NCBI RefSeq assembly: GCF_004570325.1
Contig: NZ_SPQO01000001.1
Location: 62,001-126,000, forward strand
Direction: 5' to 3'
DNA length: 64,000 nt
From: Mycobacterium sp. PS03-16
GTDB taxonomy: Bacteria > Actinomycetota > Actinomycetes > Mycobacteriales > Mycobacteriaceae
A model generated the notes under the pieces. That model searched no databases. It was given only the letters and a program-made list of their open reading frames with translations, and was not told the DNA's origin. The translations under genes were made by a program, and so were the position numbers. This document shows positions 16,373 to 25,803 of the stretch, one piece after another. Position 1 is the stretch's first letter. Each line of letters begins with the position of its first letter.

Positions 16373-16527
16373 TCGGAGGTGGAGCCAGCCGCCCGTTTCG
16401 CCATCGCCGCCGTGTCGATTTGCAGCAAAGTTGCGAGCGCCTTGCGTTGCTCTGCGGACAACGGTGGGGCAGCGTCCACCGCCCGCTGGACGTACTCATC
16501 GCGATCAGGGGTGTCGGGGTGCGACAT
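16369..16527 (-). CDS. Second small APPL-motif protein
   Basis: 52 aa on the minus strand, its stop overlapping the stop of the membrane-anchored gene. AVDAAPPLSAEQRKALATLL matches the helix of the 53-aa protein at 2161-2322 (QAPPLTDEQRTRLAELL). Having one relative near each end of a 16-kb element argues that both are real and functionally linked. Confidence 0.6.
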   Translation of the reverse strand: MSHPDTPDRDEYVQRAVDAAPPLSAEQRKALATLLQIDTAAMAKRAAGSTSD

Positions 16528-16587
16528 GACGCCGACTGTACGCCAGTTTCCGCAGGTCAGGTGTACCGCAGTGTCAAACGTTCTTCA

Positions 16588-16612
16588 CCCAATCACTTGT
16601 GGGTGCGGCAGA
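16588..16612. other. attR, right junction of the integrated element
   Basis: Minus-strand host sequence CTCTGCCGCACCCAC stops matching the host gene at the CAC (16599-16601) and continues with element AAGTGA. The element thus supplies Lys and a stop codon directly after CRTH. It shares the 3-base core with attL. Confidence 0.8.
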
Positions 16613-17922
16613 GCAGTTTGAGGTTGGCCGGGTGGGTGGGCCCGGCCGGCCAGCGGATGGTGTGGTCGATGTCGCAGGATTCGGCGGGGTGATCGCAGCC
16701 GGGGAAGCGGCAGGTCAGGTCGCGGGCGCGGATGCAGTCGGCCAGCGCTGCTGAGGGGCGGTAGTGGTCTTCGACGCCGAAGTCGGTGGGGAGTCGGAGG
16801 TGGCGGACGGCGGCGCGGGTGGCCAGGTCGCGTAGCGCCGCGGCGGGCAGCGCCCCGTACCCGGCCAGCAGGGCCGGGGTGGTGCCGGCGCCGTCGAGGG
16901 TCGACTGCGTCGGATACAGGTGAACGACACGCCGCCCACCGGTTGCGGCGGTAGTGGTGGCACCGGCCTGTTCGGCCGCTTCGGCGTCGTCGTTCGGCGG
17001 GTCGGGCAGCACATGAATGACGGTGTGAGCGCCCGAGGCAGGTGAAGCCGAGGTGGTCTCTGTGGCGGGGCAGTCGTGGGTGTCGCACAGACACGGCAGG
17101 GTCAGTCCGCCGTCGGCGAGGTGAACGGGTTGTCGGGGTGCAGCTTCGTCGAGGTGGCGGAGGACTCGCCGAAGGCCGTCGCGCAGGCAGGCGCGGGCAA
17201 GATCGGTATCGCCGAGTGGGCGGTCATCGTCGATCACGAAACCGCCACCGAGCTGCGGTGCGGCGCTGTGTGGTGGTGCGGGGATCGTGGCGGCACGCCG
17301 TGGCGGCCATGGCATTCAACCGGGCGTCGAGTGCGGCGGCCGCGGTGGCGCGCACCGACCCATAGATGTCGGTCATGCCGTTGATGTCGGGGGCGAACCC
17401 GATGTGGCGATCGACTTCGGCCTGCGTGGCCTGGCGCACCGCGTCGGGGTCGTGTTGCACGACGATCCAGTCGATCAGTTCGGCGACCCGCTCGCGGGAG
17501 CGGGCGTTCCAGTAGGGCGCCTGCTCGGCCAACAGCGCGTCGACCGCGGCCAGGGCGTCGGGGTCGACGAGCAGGCCGGTGCGGTAGACGCTGACGGTGA
17601 TGATCCAGGGGTCGACCTCGCCGGCGGCGAATACCTCGGCCAGCCGCGGTAGCCGCTCGAGCAGGGTCACACCCTGGTTCATCTGCGAGGAGGCGCGTTG
17701 GCGGCTCCAGCCGAGTTGGGCGGCGATTTCGGCGGCGATGGCCTCCCAGTCATCGACACACCAGTTGCCGTGTTCATCTCCGGCGTCGGCGAGGCGCTGC
17801 TGGGTGAACCGGCCCATCGCCAGCAGTCGGCGCGCGGTGTCGCGGCGTTCGGCGCGTTGCGCGTCGCGCATCGCGTCGAGCAACCCACCCGCCCCGACTC
17901 CTTCGAACATGGTTTCGATCAT
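16593..17922 (-). pseudogene. 5' part of DUF222/HNH endonuclease gene, frameshifted and truncated by integration
   Basis: From the ATG at 17922 (or 17910) the DUF222 domain reads MFEGVGAGGLLDAMRDAQRAERR through DPRTTTQRRTAA and then stops at 17224. The HNH domain (TCRFPGCDHPAESCDIDHTIRW, ANLKLLCRTH) continues in another minus-strand frame from about 17260 down to 16593. A one-base loss near 17258 would fuse QRRTAA to LGGG. About 35 more residues than usual separate DUF222 from the CLCDTHDC stretch. The gene is therefore broken twice: once by an internal frameshift and once by the element. Confidence 0.75.
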
Positions 17923-18079
17923 GCCACCCGGGTACGACACGAGCCCTCCCCGAAGACCGCCCCGGCCAAGCCTGTGGACCAACTCGCCACTGGGGATGAC
18001 TTTCAGGGCCAACCCGGGCCGACGAGAGCGCTTAGCGCCCCGGCAAGCCGGGTAGCCGTCCTCGAGGAGGTGAAGGGAA

Positions 18080-18421
18080 GTGACCCGACACGTCGAGGTC
18101 GATGACGACCTCTGGAACGAATTCCACCGCGTGGTGAACATGACCTCGCGCGAACTCATGGACTGGCTGCGCACCCGCGACGCCATGGAGACGAGCGAGG
18201 AACTGCCCGACCAGGCCGGCACCGAGACCGGCCGCAAGGTGCTCGACGTCTTGCAGAAGCGCCGGGTGGACCTGACCGCCGACGATGAGCACACGATGCG
18301 CCGGGTGGTGGAACGAGTACACGCCGAACGTGGCGTGGACATGGAACCTAAAGCGGGACAGGAGAACTGGCGACACCGTCTGATGTCCATCGGGCACGAT
18401 CCGCTCAAACCGATCCCCTGA
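18080..18421 (+). CDS. DUF3140 family protein
   Basis: 113 aa, GTG start behind GGAGG and GAAGGGAA. DDDLWNEFHRVVNMTSRELMDWLRT is the family's N-terminal signature, and the C-terminus has GQENWRHRLMSIGHDPLK. It is small, soluble and charged; function is unknown in the family. It stands alone between the broken DUF222 gene and menE. Confidence 0.85.
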   Translation: MTRHVEVDDDLWNEFHRVVNMTSRELMDWLRTRDAMETSEELPDQAGTETGRKVLDVLQKRRVDLTADDEHTMRRVVERVHAERGVDMEPKAGQENWRHRLMSIGHDPLKPIP

Positions 18422-18474
18422 GCGCGCTCAGCTGAGTCGGCGCTGAGCGCGCTCAGCCACCGGCGACGCCGAGC

Positions 18475-19566
18475 TCAGCCGAACCTCGCGGTGAGCGCGC
18501 GGCGGTCCACCTTGCCGATACCCCGACGCGGGAGGTCGGTGACCACGTGCAGCTCCCGAGGCGCCGCGGTGGCATCGAGGGACGCAGCCACCCAATCCCG
18601 TAGCGAATCGAGCGTCGGCGCAGACGCATCCCCGGCCACCACCACCGCGGCGACCACCCGCTGACCGAGCCGGGAGTCGGGCACACCGAACACCGCGCAT
18701 TCGGCCACAGAGGGGTGCCGGCCCAGCACCGCTTCGACCAGCGACGGCAGCACGGTCAGCCCGCCGGTGCTGATCGCGTCGTCCACCCGACCCAGCACGC
18801 GAAGCATGCCGCCGTCGTCCAGCGTGCCGATGTCATCGGTACGAAACCAGCCGGGTTCGGCGAACGGATCCGGCTGCACCGCATTGCGATAGCCCTTCGC
18901 CACCGTCGGTCCGCCCAGTACGATCCGGGCGTTGTCGAGGCGAATCCGCACCCCGTCCAGGGGCGCGCCGTCGTAGACGCACCCTCCGGCGGTCTCGCTC
19001 ATCCCGTAGGTGCGCACCACCGAAACTCCGGCCGCTGAGGCCTTTTCGGCCAGACCGGCGGGCATCGGCCCCCCGCCGATCAGCACCGCATCCAAGCCGG
19101 CCAGCGCAGCAGAAGCAGCCGGATCCCGTAACGCCTTGTCCAGCTGCACGGCCACCAGCGACGCATACCTGCGCCCGGGACCCATGGCCGCGATCGCGGA
19201 CACCAGTTCGGCGGGTTCGAAACTCGCGGCCACCGCGACCGGCGCTGTGCCCGCCACGGCGCTGCGCACCAGCACCTGCAGACCGGCGACGTGGTAGGCG
19301 GGCAGGGCGAGCAGCCAGCGTCCCTCCCCACCCAAACGGCGGTGCGTGGCGTGCGCGCTGGCGGTCAGTGCCGGCACGGTCAGCATCGCCCCCTTGGGCG
19401 TGCCGGTGGTGCCCGACGTCGAGACCACCACTGCCACATCGTCGTCGATGGGTTCCCCCGCGCGCAGTGCCGCGCTCAGGACTGCCCCCTGTTCGGGGTC
19501 GGCGGCCGGTGTGGGCAACAGCGCGGGACCCCGGCCGGCGAGCATGTCGTCGATGGCCGGCAGCAC
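18475..19566 (-). CDS. menE: o-Succinylbenzoate-CoA ligase
   Basis: 363 aa; the M. tuberculosis MenE has a similar length. It adenylates o-succinylbenzoate and transfers it to CoA in menaquinone synthesis. The P-loop VVVSTSGTTGTPKGAML, the TYGMSETAGGCVYDG adenylate motif, the GWFRTDDIG aspartate and the C-terminal RRGIGKVDR lysine are all present. The GTG at 19566 is taken as start, but MenE-like sequence (LRALAVPPGAAALD) continues upstream without ATG/GTG, so translation may begin at a CTG near 19608. It is the distal gene after DUF3349 on the same strand, 47 bases apart. Confidence 0.93.
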   Translation of the reverse strand: MLPAIDDMLAGRGPALLPTPAADPEQGAVLSAALRAGEPIDDDVAVVVSTSGTTGTPKGAMLTVPALTASAHATHRRLGGEGRWLLALPAYHVAGLQVLVRSAVAGTAPVAVAASFEPAELVSAIAAMGPGRRYASLVAVQLDKALRDPAASAALAGLDAVLIGGGPMPAGLAEKASAAGVSVVRTYGMSETAGGCVYDGAPLDGVRIRLDNARIVLGGPTVAKGYRNAVQPDPFAEPGWFRTDDIGTLDDGGMLRVLGRVDDAISTGGLTVLPSLVEAVLGRHPSVAECAVFGVPDSRLGQRVVAAVVVAGDASAPTLDSLRDWVAASLDATAAPRELHVVTDLPRRGIGKVDRRALTARFG

Positions 19567-19613
19567 GTCGAGCGCCGCTGCGCCGGGCGGGACGGCGAGG
19601 GCGCGCAGGACGG

Positions 19614-19952
19614 CTATCCGTCCTCCCCGGTCTCACGCGGATCGTCGAGCGGCCAACCGTGGGTGGACAGCCGGGTCCGGACCCGCTCGATGTCCTCGGG
19701 ACTGGGCAGTTCGTCGGTGATCGAGGTGATCAGCACGCCGATGTCGACGTCGTCGAACTCCCCGCGGTCGGTGAGCGCGCGGGCGACGGCGGCCACCTCG
19801 TCGTCGGTGAGCCGTCGGCGCAGCAGCGCCATCAGCGGCACCCGGTCCGGCCCGGGCACACCCTCCGGATATCCGGCGGTGACCCAGGCGACGATCCTGG
19901 TGAGAAACCGGTTCAAGTCGCCTCGATCCGCGTCGGGTGGCGGCGTGGCCAC
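19614..19952 (-). CDS. DUF3349 protein (Rv0543c-like)
   Basis: 112 aa from the GTG at 19952; an open frame continues further upstream but lacks family similarity. The core WVTAGYPEGVPGPDRVPLMALLRRRLTDDEVAAVA and the C-terminal HGWPLDD are typical of DUF3349, a small helical actinobacterial family of unknown function. A paralogue lies at 21681-21986 on the other side of pitA. Confidence 0.85.
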   Translation of the reverse strand: MATPPPDADRGDLNRFLTRIVAWVTAGYPEGVPGPDRVPLMALLRRRLTDDEVAAVARALTDRGEFDDVDIGVLITSITDELPSPEDIERVRTRLSTHGWPLDDPRETGEDG

Positions 19953-20126
19953 GGGTGGTTGGTCGATTCCGATGGTAGCGCCGGCGCGAATCTGGGAAGT
20001 AGCTGTATGTCGGGTCGATGTCGGCAATCTGAACATCGGTCGAAACTCTGGCGATCTTCGGCAAACGTGCTGATGAGAGCGTTGCCATGTCGCGCCGTCG
20101 ATTAGCCGATTCGCTTGCGGCAACTG

Positions 20127-21380
20127 ATGATTGCGGTCGCGAGCGCAGAGTTCATCATCCTGGTGCTGCTGATCGCGACGGCACTGGCTTTCGACTTCAC
20201 CAACGGCTTCCACGACACCGGCAACGCGATGGCGACGTCCATCGCGACGCGGGCGCTGAAACCCAAGACCGCGGTGCTGCTCGCCGGGGTCCTCAACCTC
20301 GTCGGCGCCTTCCTGTCCGTGGAGGTGGCGGTCACCGTGACCACCTCGGTGCTCAACATCCAGGACAGCGAGACCGGGTCGCTACTGCCGACCATCGATG
20401 CCTCCACCGGGCTCACGATCATCTTCGCCGGCCTCATCGGCGGCATCCTGTGGAACCTGCTGACCTGGCTGTTCGGCATCCCGTCGAGTTCGTCGCACGC
20501 CCTGTTCGGCGGCCTCATCGGCGCCGGTCTGGCGGCCATCGGACTGGCCGGGGTCAACTGGTCCGGCGTGACGCAGAAGGTGCTGATCCCTGCCGTGGCC
20601 GCGCCGGTGATCGCGGGCATCGTCGCCGGTTGCGGGACCTGGCTGGTCTACCGCATCACCCGCACGGTGGCTCACGACCGTCGCGAACAGGGCTTCCGCT
20701 GGGGCCAGATCGCCACCGCCAGCCTGGTCGCGCTGTCGCACGGCACCAACGACGCCCAGAAGACGATGGGCGTGATCGCGCTGGCCCTCATCACCACCGG
20801 ACACCTCAGCGGCAACGTCGCCGAGGACGGATTGCCGTTCTGGATCATCGCCAGTTGCGCGATCGCCATCGGCCTGGGCACCTATCTCGGGGGCTGGCGG
20901 GTGATCCGGACACTGGGCAAGGGCCTGGTGGAGATCGAATCGCCACAGGGGCTGGCGGCCGAGGCGTCATCCGCGGCCATCATCCTGAGCTCGAGCGCCG
21001 CCGGCATGGCGCTGTCGACCACCCACGTCGCCACCGGCTCGATCCTGGGCAGCGGCGTCGGCAAACCCGGTGCACAGGTGCGCTGGGCCGTGGCCGGGCG
21101 GATGGCGGTGGCCTGGCTGGTGACGCTACCCGCAGCGGGAATAATGGGCGCCCTTGCCTTTTCGATCTCCCACACCGTCGCCGGGCTCACCACGCAGCTC
21201 GTCGGTGACGGGCTGATCTTCCTGATCCTGGTCGGCCTGTCGTTCTACATGTGGTGGCGCGCCCAGCAGCAGAAGGTCGACCACAACAACGTCAACGCGG
21301 ATTGGGACCACACCACCAACTCCGTGGTGCCGGCCGAGGTCCGTGACACCACGAAGTCCAAAGACGCCGCCGCCGTCTGA
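20127..21380 (+). CDS. pitA: Low-affinity inorganic phosphate transporter
   Basis: 417 aa, about ten membrane segments. Both halves carry the PiT signature: FDFTNGFHDTGNAMATS near the N-terminus and VALSHGTNDAQKTMGV in the middle. It takes up phosphate-metal complexes by proton symport. The ATG at 20127 is chosen; a TTG 12 bases earlier is possible. It is followed by a small membrane protein and a DUF3349 gene on the same strand, a block inverted relative to menE compared with M. tuberculosis, where all are on one strand. Confidence 0.95.
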   Translation: MIAVASAEFIILVLLIATALAFDFTNGFHDTGNAMATSIATRALKPKTAVLLAGVLNLVGAFLSVEVAVTVTTSVLNIQDSETGSLLPTIDASTGLTIIFAGLIGGILWNLLTWLFGIPSSSSHALFGGLIGAGLAAIGLAGVNWSGVTQKVLIPAVAAPVIAGIVAGCGTWLVYRITRTVAHDRREQGFRWGQIATASLVALSHGTNDAQKTMGVIALALITTGHLSGNVAEDGLPFWIIASCAIAIGLGTYLGGWRVIRTLGKGLVEIESPQGLAAEASSAAIILSSSAAGMALSTTHVATGSILGSGVGKPGAQVRWAVAGRMAVAWLVTLPAAGIMGALAFSISHTVAGLTTQLVGDGLIFLILVGLSFYMWWRAQQQKVDHNNVNADWDHTTNSVVPAEVRDTTKSKDAAAV

Positions 21381-21406
21381 CCCATCGACTACCGAAGGAC
21401 GCGAAC

Positions 21407-21673
21407 GTGGTTTACCTGGAGAGCATCCTGCGGGTACTGATCGTCGGGCTGGTGCTCGGCGCCGGCCTGCCCGCGGTCTTCGCCGTCGGGTTGGTGGCCT
21501 ACTCGGCCGGTGCGGGCAATCCCGACGCCCACGCGCGCAACCCCGCACTCAAGTACCTCGGGGTGCTGCTGTTCGCGGTCGTGGCGGCGGTGATTCTGCT
21601 TGCCCTGCTGTGGATCACCCGCTCGACGATCGAGCACCACTTCGGCGTCAACCCGTTCTCCTTCATCGAGTGA
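21407..21673 (+). CDS. Small two-helix membrane protein (Rv0544c-like)
   Basis: 88 aa, GTG start with GAAGGA upstream. Two hydrophobic segments (LRVLIVGLVLGAGLPAVFAVGLVAY and LGVLLFAVVAAVILLALLWI) flank a short loop. It sits 26 bases after pitA and 7 before the DUF3349 gene, so it is probably one transcript. Function is unknown; it could be an accessory to phosphate uptake. Confidence 0.8.
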   Translation: MVYLESILRVLIVGLVLGAGLPAVFAVGLVAYSAGAGNPDAHARNPALKYLGVLLFAVVAAVILLALLWITRSTIEHHFGVNPFSFIE

Positions 21674-21680
21674 GGTGACC

Positions 21681-21986
21681 ATGACCGAAAACACCGGCGC
21701 GATGGACAAGGTGCTCAGCTGGCTGCATGACGGCTATCCCGACGGGGTGCCGCCGACCGACTACTTCCCGCTGCTGGCGCTGCTGAAGCGCTCGCTGTCC
21801 GAGGAGCAGGTCGTCAAGGCCGCGCAGTCGATCCTGCGTGCCACCGATGCGGACACCGTCACCGAGGACGAGATCCGCGCCGCGGTGCACGAGGTGATCG
21901 CCAAGGAACCCAATCCCGAGGAGATCCACCAGGTGGCCGCTCGACTGGCTTCGGTGGGCTGGCCGCTGGCCGCCCCCGCGCGCTGA
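21681..21986 (+). CDS. DUF3349 protein, second copy
   Basis: 101 aa. WLHDGYPDGVPPTDYFPLLALLKRSLSEEQVVKAA and GWPLAAPA mirror the paralogue at 19614-19952. It is the last gene of the pitA unit and meets the convergent VOC gene with one base between them. Confidence 0.88.
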   Translation: MTENTGAMDKVLSWLHDGYPDGVPPTDYFPLLALLKRSLSEEQVVKAAQSILRATDADTVTEDEIRAAVHEVIAKEPNPEEIHQVAARLASVGWPLAAPAR

Positions 21987-21987
21987 G

Positions 21988-22359
21988 TCAGCCGCGAGTG
22001 TCGCGGCGCAGCGGATGGTCCTCGGGCACCTGCACGAAGATCAGCGTGACACCGTCGGGGTCGGTCACGTGCATCTCGTGCAGGCCCCACGGCTCCTGCC
22101 GCGCCTCGCGGGCGATGTCAACGCCGCGGCCACGCAATTCGTCCTGCACGGCGTGGATGTCGCGCACCTGCAGCCAGATCGACCCACCGGCGTCGGGCCC
22201 GCCGTGCGCGGCGAGTTCGATCAGCGACTGCCCGGCATAGAACACCGTGCCGCCGCCGTATTCGCGGGCGACGGCCAAGCCGATCCCGTCACGGTAGAAC
22301 CGCAGTGACCGCTGGTAGTCCGCCGGCCGGAGCAGCAGCCGGCTGGCCAGGATCTCCAT
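21988..22359 (-). CDS. VOC (glyoxalase/bleomycin-resistance fold) protein (Rv0546c-like)
   Basis: 123 aa, one betaalphabetabetabeta pair: LLRPADYQRSLRFYRDGIGL, then GGSIWLQVRDI and HVTDPDGVTLIFVQVP. Metal-ligand candidates are the His/Glu positions in LHEMHV. The substrate is unknown. A single-gene unit convergent with DUF3349. Confidence 0.85.
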   Translation of the reverse strand: MEILASRLLLRPADYQRSLRFYRDGIGLAVAREYGGGTVFYAGQSLIELAAHGGPDAGGSIWLQVRDIHAVQDELRGRGVDIAREARQEPWGLHEMHVTDPDGVTLIFVQVPEDHPLRRDTRG

Positions 22360-22377
22360 GGCTCGTGTCTATCACTG

Positions 22378-23166
22378 CTACGTGCCCGACTCGGCGGCGA
22401 CACGGTAATTGCGCACGCCGATGGGGCCGAACACTGCCAGCAGCCCGCCCACCCACGCCAGTGTCTGCAGGACCGGCACCAGCACCGGACCGCCTTCGGC
22501 CAGTCCGCGCATCGCCTCGATCGCCGGTGACATCGGCTGCGCCCGCACCACATGCTGCAGCCATTCGGGGAACACCTCGACCGGCACCATGCCGGTGTTG
22601 AAGAACAGCAGCAGGAAGCACACCGTCGACAACCCAAGCACGATGTTCTTGCCGTTGGCCAGCACCCCGACCGCCACGATCACCGTCGCGAAACCCACCA
22701 CCATCAGCACCGGGACGAACACGAAAGCGATTGTGGCCAAACAACCCTGGGTGAACCGCAGGCCGAGCGCCACTCCGACACCGGTGATGATGACCGAACC
22801 GGCCAGCGCGCGCGCCGCCTCGGCGGTCAGCCGGCCGATCAGCGCACTGGCCCGGTGGACCGGCAGCGTCCACAGCCGGCTCAACAGTCCCGACTCGCGC
22901 TCGACAGGCAGCGCCACACCGGTGCCCAGCGCGCCGAACAGCGCACCGGCGATCGCGCACATCGGCACCAGCCCGTAGAGGCTGTCGTCGCCGGTCAACT
23001 CGCGGATCGATTCGCTGAGCACCAGTTTGTAGACCACCAGCAGGAAAGTGGGGAACACGAGCGACTGGATCAGCACCTCGGGTGCGCGGCCCCAGCCCAT
23101 GAGCAGGCGCCGGGCGTGGAGCCTGGTCTCGGAGACCAGCGTCGAGTGCAGCGCAGCGTGCCTCAC
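22378..23166 (-). CDS. ABC-2 type permease (DrrB/DrrC-like), second subunit
   Basis: 262 aa from the GTG at 23166, which overlaps the stop of the upstream permease by one base. Six hydrophobic segments and the family motif VPVEVFPEWLQHVVRAQPMSPAIEAMRGL are present. With the preceding permease and ATPase it forms a daunorubicin-type exporter. The substrate is not evident. Confidence 0.85.
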   Translation of the reverse strand: MRHAALHSTLVSETRLHARRLLMGWGRAPEVLIQSLVFPTFLLVVYKLVLSESIRELTGDDSLYGLVPMCAIAGALFGALGTGVALPVERESGLLSRLWTLPVHRASALIGRLTAEAARALAGSVIITGVGVALGLRFTQGCLATIAFVFVPVLMVVGFATVIVAVGVLANGKNIVLGLSTVCFLLLFFNTGMVPVEVFPEWLQHVVRAQPMSPAIEAMRGLAEGGPVLVPVLQTLAWVGGLLAVFGPIGVRNYRVAAESGT

Positions 23167-23905
23167 TAGCGCGTCCGCCGTTGCATCCGCAGCGCCACCG
23201 CCCCGAACACCGCCAGCAGACCCACACACCACGCGAGGCTCACCAGCAGGTGGTCGCGCCCGACGTCACCGACCGCGAGCCCGCGCAGGGTCTCGGAGAT
23301 CTGCGACACCGGTTGGTTGCGCACGAACGGGCCCAGCCAGTCGGGGAACGCGTCGGCCGGGGCGATCCCCGTCGACAGCATCACCAGCAGCAGCTGCGGC
23401 ACCAGCAGCGTCTGACCGGCCGCCTCCACGCTGCTCGCCACCGACCCGAATGCATCCGCCCCCAGCGACAGCGCCACCGACAGCACCAGCGCTATCCCGA
23501 CGAACGCGACCGTGTCCAGCACCCCGCCGGAGAACCGGAAGTCGAACGCGTAGCCGGTGGCTATCGCGGCGGCCAGCGCGGCGACCGCGCGGATCAGCGC
23601 CGAGAGCATGCGCGCGGTCACCGGGACGACGGCCTCGATCGGCAACGAGCGCAGCCGAACCCCCATGCCGGTGAGGTGGTCGCGGGCGGCGCGGTCGGCC
23701 GACGACATCGCGGTGAAGATCATCGCCTGCACGACGATCACCGGCAGGATGTACTGCGGATAGCTCATCGCGCCGGTGTCGATGACCTTGCGCAGCGTGA
23801 GGTTGAAGCACAGGAAGAACGCGATCGGCCCGCCGATGGCGAACACGAGATCGCCGTCGCGCACCGTGCCCAGCATCGACCGCCGGGTCAGTACGGTCAG
23901 CGCGG

Positions 23906-23909
<4 letters not shown>
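23166..23909 (-). CDS. ABC-2 type permease (DrrB-like), first subunit
   Basis: 247 aa with about six membrane segments and APADAFPDWLGPFVRNQPVSQISETLRGL near the C-terminus, equivalent to the motif in its partner. It overlaps the ATPase gene by 4 bases (ATGA-type junction), so expression is coupled. Confidence 0.87.
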
Positions 23910-24892
<983 letters not shown>

Positions 24893-24927
24893 ATCGCGAG
24901 TATGGCATGGCTAACCTAAGTCCCAGC

Positions 24928-25803
24928 TCAGCCGCGGGGCTGCACCCGCTGACGCTTCATCACCGCGTTGACCCAGCTCGGAGCCAGTGAGTCGACGGCC
25001 CGCGCGGTCACCGCCATGCGGGGTGCGATGCGCACCGGCCGGTTCCGGGCCGCCTCGACCATCCAGTCCGCGGCCTCCTCGGCGCTCAGCGCGGGCAGCC
25101 CGTCGTACGCGCGGGTCGGCGCGATCATCGGGGTCTTCACCAGCGGGTAGTACAGCGTGGTCGAGTGCACGCCCTTGGCGGCCCACTCCGTCTCGATGAC
25201 GCGACTGACCGCCGACAGCGCCGCCTTGGATGCGTTGTAGACCGCGAACAGCGGGGACGCCTCGCTGAACACACCCCACGTCGCGACGTTGATGATGTGG
25301 CCGTCGCCGCGTTCGATCATGCCCGGCGCCAGCGCCCGGATCAGCCGCAGCGGCGAGTAGTAGTTGAGCGTCATGGTGCGCTCGACGTCGTGCCAGCGGT
25401 CCAGTGAATCGGCCAGTGGACGGCGGATCGACTTGCCGGCGTTGTTGATCAGGATGTCGACCCCGCCGAGCTGCTCCTCCACCTCGGCGGCCAGCGCGTC
25501 GAGGGCGTCGAGGTCCGACAGGTCGCAGTCGCGGGCAAGCGCGTGCCCGCCGTCGTCGGTGATCCCGGCGACCAGCTCGTCGAGCAGCTCGCGACGCCGC
25601 GCGACCGCGACGACGGTGGCGCCGCGACGGGCGAGCTTCTGCGCGGCGGCGGCGCCGATGCCCGACGACGCACCGGTCAACAGGATGCGCTTGCCGGTCA
25701 GATCGATCCCGGAGCGCTGCTGCAGCAGGCTCTCGGTCAGCGGGGGCCGCATGCTGGTCAGCAGCAGGCTTTCAGACAGTCGGCGCAACGGGTTCTTGCT
25801 CAC
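24928..25803 (-). CDS. Short-chain dehydrogenase/reductase (Rv0547c-like)
   Basis: 291 aa. Nucleotide-binding TGASSGIGAAAA near residue 44, NNAG near 123, INVATWG, and catalytic YNASK near 199 are present. An N-terminal extension of about 35 residues precedes the Rossmann fold. The substrate is unknown. Its GTG start lies inside the 3' end of the upstream membrane-protein gene (32-base overlap), so the two are probably co-expressed. Confidence 0.9.
   Translation of the reverse strand: MSKNPLRRLSESLLLTSMRPPLTESLLQQRSGIDLTGKRILLTGASSGIGAAAAQKLARRGATVVAVARRRELLDELVAGITDDGGHALARDCDLSDLDALDALAAEVEEQLGGVDILINNAGKSIRRPLADSLDRWHDVERTMTLNYYSPLRLIRALAPGMIERGDGHIINVATWGVFSEASPLFAVYNASKAALSAVSRVIETEWAAKGVHSTTLYYPLVKTPMIAPTRAYDGLPALSAEEAADWMVEAARNRPVRIAPRMAVTARAVDSLAPSWVNAVMKRQRVQPRG

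Larger units (their letters stand above)
261..16601. mobile_element. 16.3-kb capsid-encoding phage satellite (phiRv1-like / cf-PICI-like) in a DUF222/HNH gene
   Basis: Seen: boundaries defined by the split host gene, and a serine integrase at the left edge. Next come an HTH_17 excisionase candidate, a primase-polymerase/ATPase and an iteron origin. A head module follows (HNH, TerL, portal, protease, capsid, connectors), with cargo genes at the right edge. Not seen: tape measure, tail tube, tail chaperones, fibres, lysis genes or a CI-like repressor. Known: phiRv1 of M. tuberculosis is a small element with serine integrase, primase, protease and capsid genes inserted in a REP13E12 (DUF222/HNH) repeat; capsid-forming PICIs make heads and borrow helper tails. 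Inference: this is a larger element of that kind rather than a decayed prophage, because its genes are intact and tightly packed. Confidence 0.8.

Noticed and set aside
261..16601. Interpretation as a complete temperate phage
   Set aside because: 16.3 kb without any tail, lysis or repressor genes is too little for a self-sufficient siphophage.
17076..17384. Plus-strand frame over the frameshift region of the DUF222 gene
   Set aside because: It is antisense to the DUF222/HNH remnant and has no family resemblance I can defend.
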